Assembly (NCBI RefSeq): GCF_902806685.2
Contig: NC_048543.1
Coordinates: 9,892,106 to 9,956,105 of the forward strand
Source of the DNA: Maniola hyperantus
Taxonomy: Eukaryota > Arthropoda > Insecta > Lepidoptera > Nymphalidae
DNA: 64,000 nucleotides
Reading direction: 5' to 3'
Of the stretch, positions 12,501 through 26,471 are shown piece after piece (the first letter of the stretch is position 1; the number at the start of each line of letters is the position of its first letter). The position numbers and the translations under genes were made by a program. A model generated the notes under the pieces. It made no database searches. It was given only the letters and a program-made list of their open reading frames with translations, and was not told the DNA's origin.

Positions 12501-15500
12501 TTTAATTTATACCGATATAGGTATTTACATATTATTACTTTTAATTAGGGTATCTAGTTACTGGCCCGTGCGGTGCATCTACATCTACACTAATATTATA
12601 AAGAGGAAAACTTTGTTTGTTTGTTTGTTTGTTTGTTTGTTTGTTTGTTTGTTTGTTTGTTTGTACTGAATAGGCTCAAAAACTACTGGACCGATTTTAA
12701 AAATTCTTTCACCATTCGAAAGCTACATTATCCACGAGTAACATAGGCTATATTTTATTTTGGAAAAAATAGGGTTCCGTAAGATATTTGGGTTTTTCGG
12801 ACACAAGGTGTAAAAAATCAACCAGAAAAGTTACTTATTTTGCGTACGCTGCCTAAACTATAAAAGATAGAACCATAAAATGTTCTAATTAATTGTAGAT
12901 CTTATAAATATCTACAAAAAAGTCCGCGACACACTATACCCATCTATGTCGAGTGAGGCACAGCAACCATTTTTTTATTTAAAAATCTTGAATTTTTTTT
13001 GGACTACATTTAAACGCGTTTATTTTACTCATGCTATTAATCCTTATCAAAATAAATGATTTCATCACTAAGAACAGTTTATGGAGATAATATTTGGTCT
13101 TTGAATGATTAAAATTGGACGTTTGGTTTTGAAGTTATGGCGAAATTAAAATATTACGATTTCTGCTGCACGGCCCGATGTCGTTAAATTTGTTTGTAGG
13201 GGGTAATCTTTAGAACTACTGAACCGATTTTAAAAATTCTTTCACCAGTAGAAAGCTACATTATTCCTGAGTGACATAGGCTATACGGGATCTTTAAAAA
13301 CCTAAATCTACGCGGGCGAAGCCGCGGGGATCAGCTAGTTATATATATAGTAAACAGTTCTTTTGGGTCATATATTCTGTCTGTCGCAGAACCGACGCGA
13401 TGGGCTGCGCGACGGTGGATGGGGCAGACGTGGTCTAACTGAGTGTCTCACTGAATGGTAACCACTGCGATCATTTGAAATTGGTTGGTTCTACACAGCT
13501 GCTCCACTGAGTTATATTAAAATATTTTTTTGTAGAAAACCTTCAATGGATTAAAAATAAATGTTAAATGAGCTCAGTGGCTGTCATTCAGTGTTAGACA
13601 CTGAGTTAGCGAATCAGTATAAGCTAGAGTGAAGACCGCCTACCGGTAGTTAAGTGCAGTGTGCAATATTATGTGAATTGAAATACCCATTTCCAACTGC
13701 TGAGCCTTGCTGCTGCAGGGTTACTGGCTATTATTCTTATTTTTATATCTTTCGCTTTAAATATGTAAAAAAAACTGTTCAACATATCAACATCATTTTT
13801 AATAGTTACGAGTCAGCAATGCTTGCTCGTCGATTTTGTGACTTTATTTGTATAGTGATACGAGAAATTCAAGAAGTACCTACCTAGTACCTATCAGTAA
13901 GGAGATTACAGAGAACGCGGAATGCAGAACTCTGAATCTAGAAGTCTAATGGCTAAATAAAAACCTAAGTACCGGTTCTTCTAATGGTAATTGCCTTTCC
14001 GGCTTGAAACAGGCACATACATGGTTTCGTAATTTACAGGTATGCTTGAACGCGTTTCGTTGTTCTTTAAGGTCGCAAACGTCCACAAAAACGCATTTTT
14101 AGTTGGTATTATAATCTATTTTCCTGCTTCTCTGCTTGAAGGATGTGTACTTGCTGAGAGCGCATACATTAGTTGATTTTGCTGGGTAAGACATTGATTA
14201 AAGTCTCCAAGTTAATACACGGAGGGAACTTGATTCGGAAATGCGAATTTAGTCTAATCCGTGTCTTGGTTATGACACCGTATCAGTTATTTTTAGTACC
14301 TAGTTAAAATTAATAATATGTCTGTGTTTTAACCTATGTCGAAATAGTACATGTCTATACTCTTTCAATTGGTTAGCGGAAGGATCGGGAGCCCACCGCA
14401 CTTATTGTTCGGTCCCAATGAAATCCTTGCCATTATGTGATGAATGAAAAGGGGGTCACGACTCTCAATAATAAGAAAGACGATGCAGAGACTAGACAGA
14501 CAGAGAGACAGAAAAACGACTGATAGCTCTATGACGTGCTCATGTGAATATTTATTTTCAGGTTTATATTGAGAGCTATCAACGCACAGCTCAAACTACT
14601 GGACGGATCGGGCTGAACCATAAGAACCACTTTAAATTATCGATTCAAAGTACGTTATTGTGATGTGATGTCACATTCCATTATTTCATAGAATATCGCA
14701 TACTAAGTGCGTGTTTTGACGTTTGATAAAAGTGCCTAACTGATTTGACTAGTTGTCAAATACCGTATTCCGAAAAGTTAGAAGTCCGGGATCGAACCCC
14801 CAAATAGAAGCCGAAGTTTTAACCACTAGGCTATTAAGTATTACCGCTTACGCAAACTGGTTATAACTGTAAAATTGTGTACCTACAGAAAAACAATACA
14901 TTATTGTTCAGTATGCCTACATCTTATTTGCTGTGGTTTTAACCTTTTTACCCACGACCTCTATTTGTTTGAGCGAAACGACCCTAATGTGATTGACAGT
15001 TTGAAAATCATTAATCATGGTAAAGTTATGTTTTGTTGTGACGTTATCGTTAAAACCCATTCTAATCTTCTATACATATTTTAAAAAGATTTATCCTGAC
15101 TGACTAACTGATCTATCTACACCCAGCTTATCCGCTAGGGTTGGATTTTTTTTTGTATGAAAGATTCTTCAAGTTATTTTCATGGAAATTGGTATTTGGG
15201 AAAGCCCAAATATCAATTTCCATGAAATATTAAAACGCGTCCGAAAAAAACGCGTAACTCAAAGGAGTTACGTGGTTTAGGATTTTTGGCAATTCTACCC
15301 CTATTTTCGCAATTCTCGAGCGAGATATTTTTTGCATCATAGTTTGAGTTATCGTGCAAAATGTCGAAAAAATACGACTGTAGTACGGAACCCTCGTTGC
15401 GCGAGCCTGACTCGCACTTGCCCGTTTTTTTATCACTATGACAGTGAATACAGAAAACATTACAGTCATCATGATCAACGTACGACCGGCTCACTACAGA

Positions 15501-18500
15501 ACATGAGTCTCCTCTCAAATGAAAAGGGTTTTGACTATAGTCAACCACGCTGGCTAAGTGCGGATTGGCAAACTTCACAAACCTTTGATACCATTATGGA
15601 GAACTCTCAGGCATGTAGGTTGCCTCACGATGTTTTCCTTCTGATATTTAATTACTTAAAACGCACATAGCTCCGAAAAGTTAGAGGTGTGTGCCCGGGA
15701 TCGAACCCCCGACCTCCGATTAGGAGGCGGACGTCTTCACCACAAGGCTATCACAGCTACTATTACAAGTACCTACTCAAATATTTTCCAAACAAAAAAG
15801 AGAGAAGTTCTTAGAGTGCGTTTATGTAACACTCCATGTTTACAAAAAAATGCCAGCTTAATATTACGAAAGCACAATTACCTACTTCCTGTATAGCTCA
15901 AAATGACTTAATCTTAGTAGATAAAAGTAGATAGCAGTCACTTATGTAATTCAATTAATCAATGTGATGTATCATAATGTTTCTATCACTAGGTGGCAGA
16001 TGCGTACAGGATTTATATCTATAAGTTTCTTCTTATAGCCTATAACTTTAATATTTATTTTACATAAGTGTTATTTTTTATTTTCCTTGTATAAAGCCGT
16101 AAGACAGACATATTATTTTCCTTAAATTAATATTTTATCCATACCTAATGATTAATTATTTATTAAATCTAATATGTAAATATCATAATTAAGTATAGGG
16201 TTATAATATGTATATGCGATAAACGACTATGACGCGTGTGATAATGGACAGGCAATTTACGTCTATAATCCACATACTAAGCAATATTGTATACGAAAGT
16301 ATGTCTGTCTGTCTGCTAGCTTTTGATGGACCATCCTTACATCCCGGGAATGTACATAGGCAATTTTTTATCCAGGAAAATCAAGGGGTTTCCACGAAGT
16401 TTTCAAGAATCTAAATCCACGCAGATGATGTCGCGGGCGTCTTCAAGTGCTGTCAATCACATACACTCTTATTAATAAACATAAACTACAGCGGTTTTAA
16501 CTTTATTCCAAGTTGTAAGTCTGCAGTAGCTACATTTCGTATTAATAAACATAGAGTAAGGAGGAAGTAAAATAATGCGACTCTACTCTCGGCGTAAAAT
16601 TTACTCCTTGGTGCCACATGGTTCAACGACTGACTAAGCATAATCTACGCACAAGTATGCAAATTTTGACCATCAGCCATAGCGTTTATGTTTGTTGTGT
16701 ATGATAATAACCAATAAAATGATATTTGATTAATGATTTGTGTTTTCATATCATATAGAGTTGACCGTTATTGCGATTGAACGTATTACAGCCAAGTTAC
16801 ATTTTCCTTTCTCCAACACGAAAAGAGGCTTTCACTAAACAGGTATGTAGTTTACTCTTTCACTTTACACTGTAGATCGTGTATGCACATCGATATAAAT
16901 GTCAAAATAATATGCCCAAGCGAACAAAATTTTTCACGGTTTTGGAACCAAATAAATCAGCGCCACCTCTTAGATACTAATAAACAATCCGTTTGAGATC
17001 CAGACGTCACTGAGGTTGCATTGGTGCTAAATAAACATTTTAGACCAATGAATCGGTGCCATTTTGCTTGATCAATGGCCCTGTCCTTACGAAGTATTAT
17101 ATACATATATCATATACATTGACTTATACAATATATTGTATAAGTCAATGTGTATGCATTTCTTGCATCGCGTAATACATAAAGACGCTGGTTAGCTTTG
17201 AATGTAATCATCATCATCATCATCATCATCATCTTCATGATCAACCCATCGCCGGCTCACTACAGAGAACGGGTCTCCTCTCAGATAGTAGAAGGGGTTT
17301 GGCCATAGTCTAACACGCTGGCCATGTGCGGATTGGTAGACTTCACACACACCTTTGAGAACATAATGGAGAACTCTCAGGCATGCAGGTTTCCTCACGA
17401 TGTTTTCCAAGTGATATTTAATTACTTAAAACGCACATAAATCCGAAAAGTTACAGGTGCGTGCCCGGGATCGAACCCCCGAACTCCGATTAGAAGACTT
17501 ATGAACCACTAATGAATATAATACCACTTTGTATAGTTTGTACTAGCTTATGCCCGCGACTTCGTCCGCGTGGACTACCCAAATTTTAAACCCCTATTTT
17601 ACACCCAGGGTTGATCTTTAACTATGAGATTTTAACATAATATGCGCTTAATAAAAGATGTTTTACTGCTAATTGCAAAAATATTAACCACAAAACTTCT
17701 TTATAGACACTTCAAAACTGACAGACTTCAGGGGTTGAATTTTGAAAAAATCCTTTCTTAGCGGACGCCTACGTTATAATAGCTATCTGCATGCCGAATT
17801 TCAGCGTGATCCGTCCAGTAGTTTGAGCTGTGCGTTGATAGATCAGTCAGTCAGTCAGTCAGTCAGTCAGTTAGTCAGTCAGTCACCTTTTCCTTTTATA
17901 AATGTAGATGAGTGGAACATACTACAAGATATTATAATATTCTAACATGATAGAGTATATTATGTAGATTTTAAAAAAATTGATAAACAAAGCAGTCATT
18001 ACAATTTTTTTTAATTGAGTCATCATAAAATTACTTTTCGTTTTGTTTCTAGGGTTCCGCATCTCCGGAGAAAAAAGGTGCGAGTCCGACTCGCACTTGA
18101 CCGGTTTTTTACATAAGGCTCACATAGAAAAATATGCGTTGAACAACGTGTCCTGATTAGTAACTCAGTTGAATGACGTACAAAAATTGCGAATAATAAA
18201 GCTCGTTGTACATACATAGTTAGATACCTAACTAATGTTGTCGCATCATGAATGTTACCAACGATTGCTCTCATATTTCGGCCACATCATACGGCGGGGG
18301 GACGACAGCTTAGAAAAGCTCATAGTGACGGCCAACACTGAGGGCAAAAGACCGAGACTCCGCTCACCAACTAGGTGGTCCGACCAGCTAAAGGAGTCCA
18401 GCAGGTGTGGATTTAATCACATTGTAAAAATGGCCACCGACAGAAGCCGATGGAAACAGATAAGCCATTCGAGGGCAGTTTGCCAGGACCACGATCTTCA

Positions 18501-21500
18501 GCAATAAAGGAACGACCGGAGAGAGAGAGACAAAGAATAGACCCTCCAAATTTTATGTCTCTAGGACCAGCGGTTTAGGCTGTGCGTTGATATATATGTC
18601 AGTCAGTCAGACATTCAGGACTTTGAATTTTGTATATATAGATTACTTCGTATGGACAGGGTTATTGAACAAACAAAATGGCACCGACTCATTGGTGCTT
18701 ATGCACCGATGCAACCTCAGTGACGTCTGGATTTCAAACAGGTCGTTCATTAGTATATGAGGTGGCGCTGATTTATGTGGTTTCTAAACCGAGAAAAATG
18801 TGGTTCGCTTGACCATATCTTGTCATTTATACATAACAAGGAATGTGTGTATTACTCACTATTAAATTCTTTAATAGTGAGTTTCGTGCTTCATTTTCAC
18901 GCCTTGGTTCATTGAACCCTTTTTAACCTCTGGTAAGAAAATGAGCTAAAACGCACAAATATCCGTTGCTATACACGTAATACCGGCTTCCCACGGTGCG
19001 TGATATTGCAAACGGGCGCGGACCAGCCCGCACCGACGCACCATGGGAAGAGTATCCGTATATCGTCCGTGGTAGCACAGACACGATATTATCGTCGTCC
19101 GAGCATTGTGCGAGGTGCGTGACTGTCCATGATCGTCGACCGTGCGTGATTATCCGCATAATCACGCACCGTGGGCAGCCAGTATCCATCCTTATTTTTT
19201 GCAATTAATAATTATTATAACGCGTAAAATGTAACTCCTAACGCGCCGTTTTAACTTTTTGTGTCAAATTTTATGTCAAAAGTACGATTTTAGGCCTTAT
19301 TTTAAAGGTGAACCGTACTTTTGACATGACAGTTGACCCATAGAGTAAAAATGTCGCGTGAGGAGTAATTTTGTACGGACTATATTATTAGTTGGTAGAT
19401 ATCTTTTGTTTATAACGGACGCATTCATAATGAATACCTACTCGTGACATTGACAGTAACACTTGGGAATCTAATAAGTGGCGGAAGTCATATAAATTAG
19501 CAACCTAACCACTAATAACAGTAAAACTGAAGCTATAATTTAACACTTAGGTACCTATACATATTAATTGGATAAGACGTGCGAATTTAGTACTTAGGTA
19601 ACTTAGGCGGTCGTAAAGCGCAGCTCACCTACCTAGTTACTAGAATATTAAATAGCTCTACCACATGAGTAGATAATATAGACCAGAGGGGAAGCTTCAT
19701 ACTAGCAGCTGGCTGTAGGTTCACTCACTCTAGCGCAGCTCACGCACACCACAACGTGTCACGGACGCTCCGTTTGCCGCCAAACTGGGCGAACGGAGCG
19801 TTCGTGGCACGTCGTGGTGTGCGTGAGCTAGTGTGAAGCTTCCCCTCTGGTCTATAATATCTACTCATGTGGCTCTACATTGTAATCCGTAGTAGAGGAA
19901 AAATGTAGCCTTGGCTCTCAAAAAATGTACTTGCCTACTAAACCTGAACTAATAAAAATAAATCACAAAACCTAGTATAGTAGTACGCGGCAGAAACTAA
20001 TGTACCTACATCGAACTTTAGAAGGATATAGCCGATTTGTAGAGCGTTGTCTCTGTCGTTGAGACCGACAAAACGTCATATAGGTGTGAATGACAGAGAC
20101 AAAGGTCTACAAAACCGAAATGTCATTCTAAAGGCCGATGTACATTACTTTCTGCCTCGTACTGCAGGTAATATTCATATAGTTACAGAGACAATAGAAG
20201 TTCTAATATTATTATGTTTAAGAATTATAGTATAAGTCAGGTGACCTGTTTGCTCTTTGTAGCTTAAAAATAATATTTTAATCTTTTTTTTCCTTGTTAA
20301 AGTACGTAATCGTCATTAATTATATTATAATTATTACACGAAATAAGAATACCTAGTACCTACTTAGGTAACTAATTAAGTTAGGTAATAAAAACTTACA
20401 AAAGTTATACCAGCTAGTCATTACTAACAACGAAACTGCATAATTTTGGCTTTTAGGGTTCCGTACACGAAGGTACTAACGGGACTCTATTATACTAAGC
20501 CTCCGCTCTGCGTCCGTCCGTCCTTCCACCTGCCAGCGGACTTTATCTCGTGAACCGTAATAGGAGAAAGACTCTATTACTAACCCTCCGCTCTCCGTCC
20601 GTCCGTCCTTCCGTCCATCTGCCCGCCTGTCAGCGGGCTGTATCTCGTGAACCGTAATAGGTAGAAATACTCTATTACTAAGCCTCCGCTCTCCGTCCGT
20701 CCGTCCAATCGTCCGTCCGCTCGCCTGCCAGCGGGCTGTATCTCGTGAACCGTAATAGGTAGAAATACTCTATTACTAAGCCTCCGCTCTCCGTCCGTCC
20801 GTCCAATCGTCCGTCCGCTCGCCTGCCAGCGGGCTGTATCTCGTGAACCGTAATAGGTAGAAATACTCTATTACTAAGCCTCCGCTCTCCGTCCGTCCGT
20901 CCAATCGTCCGTCCGCTCGCCTGCCAGCGGGCTGTATCTCGTGAACCGTAATAGGTAGAAATACTCTATTACTAAGCCTCCGCTCTCCGTCCGTCCGTCC
21001 AATCGTCCGTCCACTCGCCCGCCAGCGGGCTGTATCTCGTGAACCGTAATAGGTAGAAATACTCTATTACTAAGCCTCCGCTCTCCGTCCGTCCGTCCAA
21101 TCGTCCGTCCGCTCGCCTGCCAGCGGGCTGTATCTCGTGAACCGTAATAGGTAGAAATACTCTATTACTAAGCCTCCGCTCTCAGTCCGTCCGTCCAATC
21201 GTCCGTCCGCTCGCCTGCCAGCGGGCTGTATCTCGTGAACCGTAATAGGTAGAGAGTTGAAATTAATACAGTTTTTTTTTGAAGAATATTAGCCATGTTA
21301 AATGACTGATATTCCCCTTTCCTCTCCAACTAAGCGTCAGGCTTGTGCTAGGAGTAGGTACGACAATAGTGCAACGGCCGGGGTTTGAACCGTCGAGAAT
21401 TCAATAATTCAAATAATTTATTTCAAATAACTTGAGTTTACAGTAGCTGTAGGAGGTTGGAGCCTTCTTTTAGGAGTAGGCGAACTACTCCTGTGTCAGA

Positions 21501-24500
21501 AGACACTCTTCCTTAACAATATTTTCATCAGCGATATCAAGCAAACGTGTGTGAGTTAGTAAGTGTATGGATAGATATATGTATGTGTGTATTTGTGTGT
21601 GTGTGCGCGTGTGCGTGTGTGTGTGTGTGCGTGTGTGTGTGTGTGCGCGCGTGGTCTATGCTTATATTATGTGAGTATTAAACAAAATAGTCAAATAAAC
21701 CTAGTAAGTACTACAATAGTTGTTATATGGTACGTATCAAAAGCGATTCCACTTCATCATAGTTTAGTGATAACAGATACTTTTTCAAAATTTCTTTGCA
21801 AGCATTGAATTTTAGTAGATATGTTTTAAGCTTCGTGTTAATCACGTTATATAGATAACTTGATTGTATGGAATATTGATTCCGAGCAAAAGCAGTTCTG
21901 GTTCGAGATGTTTTTCCTACAATAAATCTATTTCTTTTATTGGAAGGTGAAAAAGGTAAAGATTTGTGCTTCCTTAAGACTATGCTTAAAACGTATAGCT
22001 TTCTGACCGTAAGTAAGCCCGAGTCAGAATAGAGCTGAGTAGTAGAAAACATATAAGGTTTAAAGAGCATAACTTTTAAAAGAGAGCGTTGGGCTCTCTC
22101 TAGCTCAAGAAGCTTTGTTTTGGCTGCTCCGCCCCAGACAGTTATGCAGTAAGATATAATGGATTGTACAAGAGTTAGATATACAGTGGTCAAAATATTT
22201 TTGGAAGCTTTATGTCTAAGGTTTTTAAAAATCCATATTAATTTCCTTATTCTATTTGAGACTAAATCTATATGTGAGTACCACGTCATACGATAATCTA
22301 GCATCACACCAAGGTATTTGATAGTGGAAACTTTTTTTAAAACCGGACAGTTACAGTCTACATTATTGTCCAATTGTGCACATGTATGGATCTTTATTTT
22401 AAAATTAGAGACTGGTTGGGAACGTTCACATATGGTAAAACACATATAATTTGTTTTTTCTGTATTTAGGGTTAAGAGATTCAAGTTAAGCCACTTAGCA
22501 ATTTTCATGAGCCCTTGCTCGGTATGATTACGAACATCTTCCCAAGAATTACCGGTGAATACAATGGCAGTGTCATCTGCGTACGAGATAACATTCCCAT
22601 TCGGTATCTTCATATTGCATATTTCATTGATATATATCATAAATAAGGTTGGGCCCAGAACACTACCCTGTGGCACACCGTAGCTAATGTCTATCTCTTG
22701 ACTTATGTACTTATCTATCTTAACCATCTGAGAATGTATTTCTATTTCCGCAATAACAATAAATAGGTGATAAAAATGTCAAAATAACCGATCAAATAAA
22801 AAATTTCTTGTTAGTACCTACTGAACCCTTCGCGTGCGCGTACGACTTTTTTGTAAGTAATAATATGGTTAAGAAATATTGAGGATAAGTTTTATTAAGT
22901 AGAAACGCATATTGTTATGATATTATGAAATACCTACTGTGTTATTATTACAGAATTCACAATATCACAGCAGGTATTTATAATTATTATTTAGTATTTT
23001 TCAGTTTATCAATTTTTACAGAGGTAAATGACCGAATAATCTTTTACATTACTTGATAAACTTATCGAGAATGCTAGGTAGGCAGACTAGACACTCTGCA
23101 CACGTATAAAAAGGTATTGGACTAAGAGCCAGCGCGTGCTAAACCTTCGTTATTTTAAAAAAGCTGAAAATTTCTCTGCGTATTGTCCCCAAGACTGAGA
23201 GCAACGTTTGTTTGGATCATGGTGATCAAACTTTAAAGGTTAAAAGTTAAAGGGTGTCCGGCATGGGGTTGCCACGACACTAAGTGTCTGGCAATGCATG
23301 ACGTGTTGTTAAATACTATTCCGAAAAAATATACTTAAAAAATTAGACTTTATAATTTGACGTAAGATTTTTTACAGCTTTATTACCTGTTATCTCCCAA
23401 AGTCATCATGATCCAAACAAACATCCAAACAGACGTTCCTCCTAGTGTTGGATACAATACGCAGAGAAACTTTCAGCTTTTATAAAATAGCGAAGCTCTG
23501 GGACGCGCTGGCTCTTCCTCTATATCTTAGAAAGTAGTAGAAATCTCAAGGCTTAATAGACATAAAGCGGCAAATGCATGGCAGGACGCGGACGCACGCT
23601 AAAAAGGCACGCTATTATGTGCAAGGCCACGTCTCCAGTTTCATTAGAAAGGCAATAATGCGAAGATGGTTTTTTTTCACGTAGTAACCGCTAGGTATCG
23701 GCTTGTCATAAAACAAAATGTCTTTACCTATGAAATAGTGACTAGTGTGAAGATGGATCGATCAAAGAAATTTTATGTACTAGGTAGGTACTTCGTGATG
23801 TAATAAGAATTATTACCTCCTATGTCGATGGGATTGATTTCTTTCATTCTACATAGAATTCCAAATTCAAATTAATTTCATGATTTAACTAAGTATAGAC
23901 TTGTATGAGTGACCCGCATTGATGAATAACAGTATAATAGGTTACCGATCTATTTTATCAACATAAAGAAGCAAGAATAACTTGCCTTATTTCTTCCGAC
24001 ATCGGCAGAGTCACGTAGTAACCTTGAAACGGAGTTACTACTCGAATTATGCATAATCTCGTCAGTTGTTTATTGATCAAGTGTGAATAAACTTTAAATC
24101 AGAGTATTGACCATCCTTGAACCTCACACCTATAAAGCCTTCGCCACATAGCTGACGGGACGGGACAGAGACCAGCGAGCCAGCAACGCTATGTCATCTA
24201 GCGCGTAAGATTTAATGTAGATAATGAAAAAACCGGTCAAGTGCGAGTCATACTTGCGCACGAAGGGTTCCGTACCATTATCTATAAAAACGAGCAAAAA
24301 AAATCGCGTTTGTTGTATGGGAGCTCCCTTAAATATTTATTTAGTTCTATTTTTTAGTATTTGTCGTTATAGCGGCATCATCTGTGAAAATTTCAATAAT
24401 ATTATAAAATATTAAGGGTCACATAGGGGATACATAGTCATGAATATTCAAGTTGGTATTTTCCCAATTCTTGTTCTTCCTTAATATAATTTGTCAAGTT

Positions 24501-26433
24501 CAAGGCACAATGCGGATTATACAATATTTTGGTAGATACGAATAAATAAGAATTTAAATAAAAGGAATTGAGGTGCTACTTTCACAAAATAAAAATTATG
24601 CTTCTTAACCAAAAAGTTTTATGAAGTTCTTTACAAACATCAAGCTCGAAGAGAAAAGATTTAAAATTGAAAAAATCTTAAATAAACTCAGGTAAGTATA
24701 CTTATCTACTTATCCGAGGTACCTACTTAACACCAAAAAGGTGCATTTGATGTTAGCTTTATTTACATTAGAACCGGTTTTGATAAATATTCGTAAAAAT
24801 ATTTTGGGCCTGAATACTGCCGCCCTTTAGCTCTAAAAAACCGCTGAAAAAAATTATTTTTCGAGTTATTTCCAAAAGCGCGGGAATTTTTTAAAAGGTA
24901 GTATACGTAGGAACCAACTAAAAACTAACTAAAGAGATTGGTCCTGCTTGGTCGTTTTAGAAACATTCGTTTTTGAAAATTCTCACGTTTTTGTCAATAA
25001 CTCAAAAAATATTTTTTGGACGGGTGATAGACCTATAAAGTAAAAAATAGATAAAACACACAAGACTGCTTTGTTTGCTAGCTCCTTAATTAAAAGGGAT
25101 CTAATGTAACCGCTACGCCAAAAATGGCAACTCAGCATTGAATTAATCTAATCAGTATTGGTATCGTATATTTTACTATTGTTCACGCTTTTAGTAGAAT
25201 GCTTCCCGAGCGAGGTTTTTGCATAAAAAATTCCAGTGTTGTATGAATCACAATAGCAGCTACACGAAAAGGGACTGATAAGATTTTATCGCTCCTAGCC
25301 TTCATTTGTTATGTAAATCAATGGTATAACGTGCTTTGATAGTTCGAAGTTGTAGGAAAATACCAGTTTGATTTTCCATAATATATAGGTAGTAGGTACC
25401 TTGTGGTACCTACTGTCCTATATATTATGGAAAATCAACCCATGTAACCTAAATCACTGGATTATAATAAATGGGTTGTGATCCAGAATTCGAATTATGA
25501 ATCATGCTGATTTCTTGCCAGCTCAAGAGAAACCTGTTCTCGGAATCAGATCTTGAATTATTGATCTTTGAACGCTTATTAAAATTTTAACTAGATTTTT
25601 ACATTATGTAAACAATTAAAGCCAAGTTAGCAACTTTAAAGGAAATTCAAGTATAGACGTAACCAAAACGGCTTTCACAAGATAAAGTTGAATGACTACC
25701 GGATTCAAGTACATAAAATACACGTGGCATTAGGTTTGTAGGGCAGAATGCGTACTACGAAGGTTCTAGAGCTAAGCGTTTCTAAATTGACCGCTCCTAC
25801 CACGAGAGTCCCTTTTATATACAACAACGTGTGAGCACACGTGCTTAAAAAAAGGAGTGTAAAATGTACAGGGTCCATGACTACATCATTTCGAGTGACT
25901 CTGGCTATATTTTAAAAAAAAAGTTTCAATAGGAGGCTGCATGGCGCCATTTTCAAATGTTTTTTTAGTTCGTTTTATGGTAGAGCAGTCGTGTTTTTTG
26001 ATTTTTAAAAGTGCATAATTTGCAATTTTACTGTTAAAAGATCTTTTTACTTTAGGTATAGGTACCTAGTATAAACAAAGTCGTAATCAGTGTTTGTATG
26101 TTTGCAATAATATTTTTTTTTTACTTTTTCTAGCAGATTTAAGTGTGGTTTTTACCATTTTTACGAGAAAGGTTTTGATGTATAACACATTCACATTTAA
26201 TGTATAGAATAAGTAGGTTGGTCCAACTGCAAATCTAGGGCAAATCAGTTGCGCTATATGCATCGGGACGCGAATAAGAAGTAGAAGTAAGATTTTACTT
26301 CTACTTCTTGAACATCAAACAATATTTTAGTTATTTTAATTTTAATTTTAATTTAATTTAATTTCTTTATATAGTAGGTATTTTATTATAATGTATAATG
26401 TATAACTTGCTGGATTTATATCTGAAAATAAAG

Positions 26434-26471
<38 letters not shown>

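Noticed and set aside
15213..15670. Overlapping frames of 82-121 codons on both strands
   Set aside because: They cross an R4 end fragment and SINE S3; no coding signature.
18923..19208. Frames of 93 and 70 codons on opposite strands
   Set aside because: Both are explained by the foldback element at 18981-19184.
20465..21254. CRISPR-like array
   Set aside because: Repeats are contiguous 98-bp units without unique spacers, in a eukaryotic genome.
21587..21808. 73-codon frame rich in Cys and Val
   Set aside because: It is the translation of a (GT)n microsatellite in the LINE 3' UTR.
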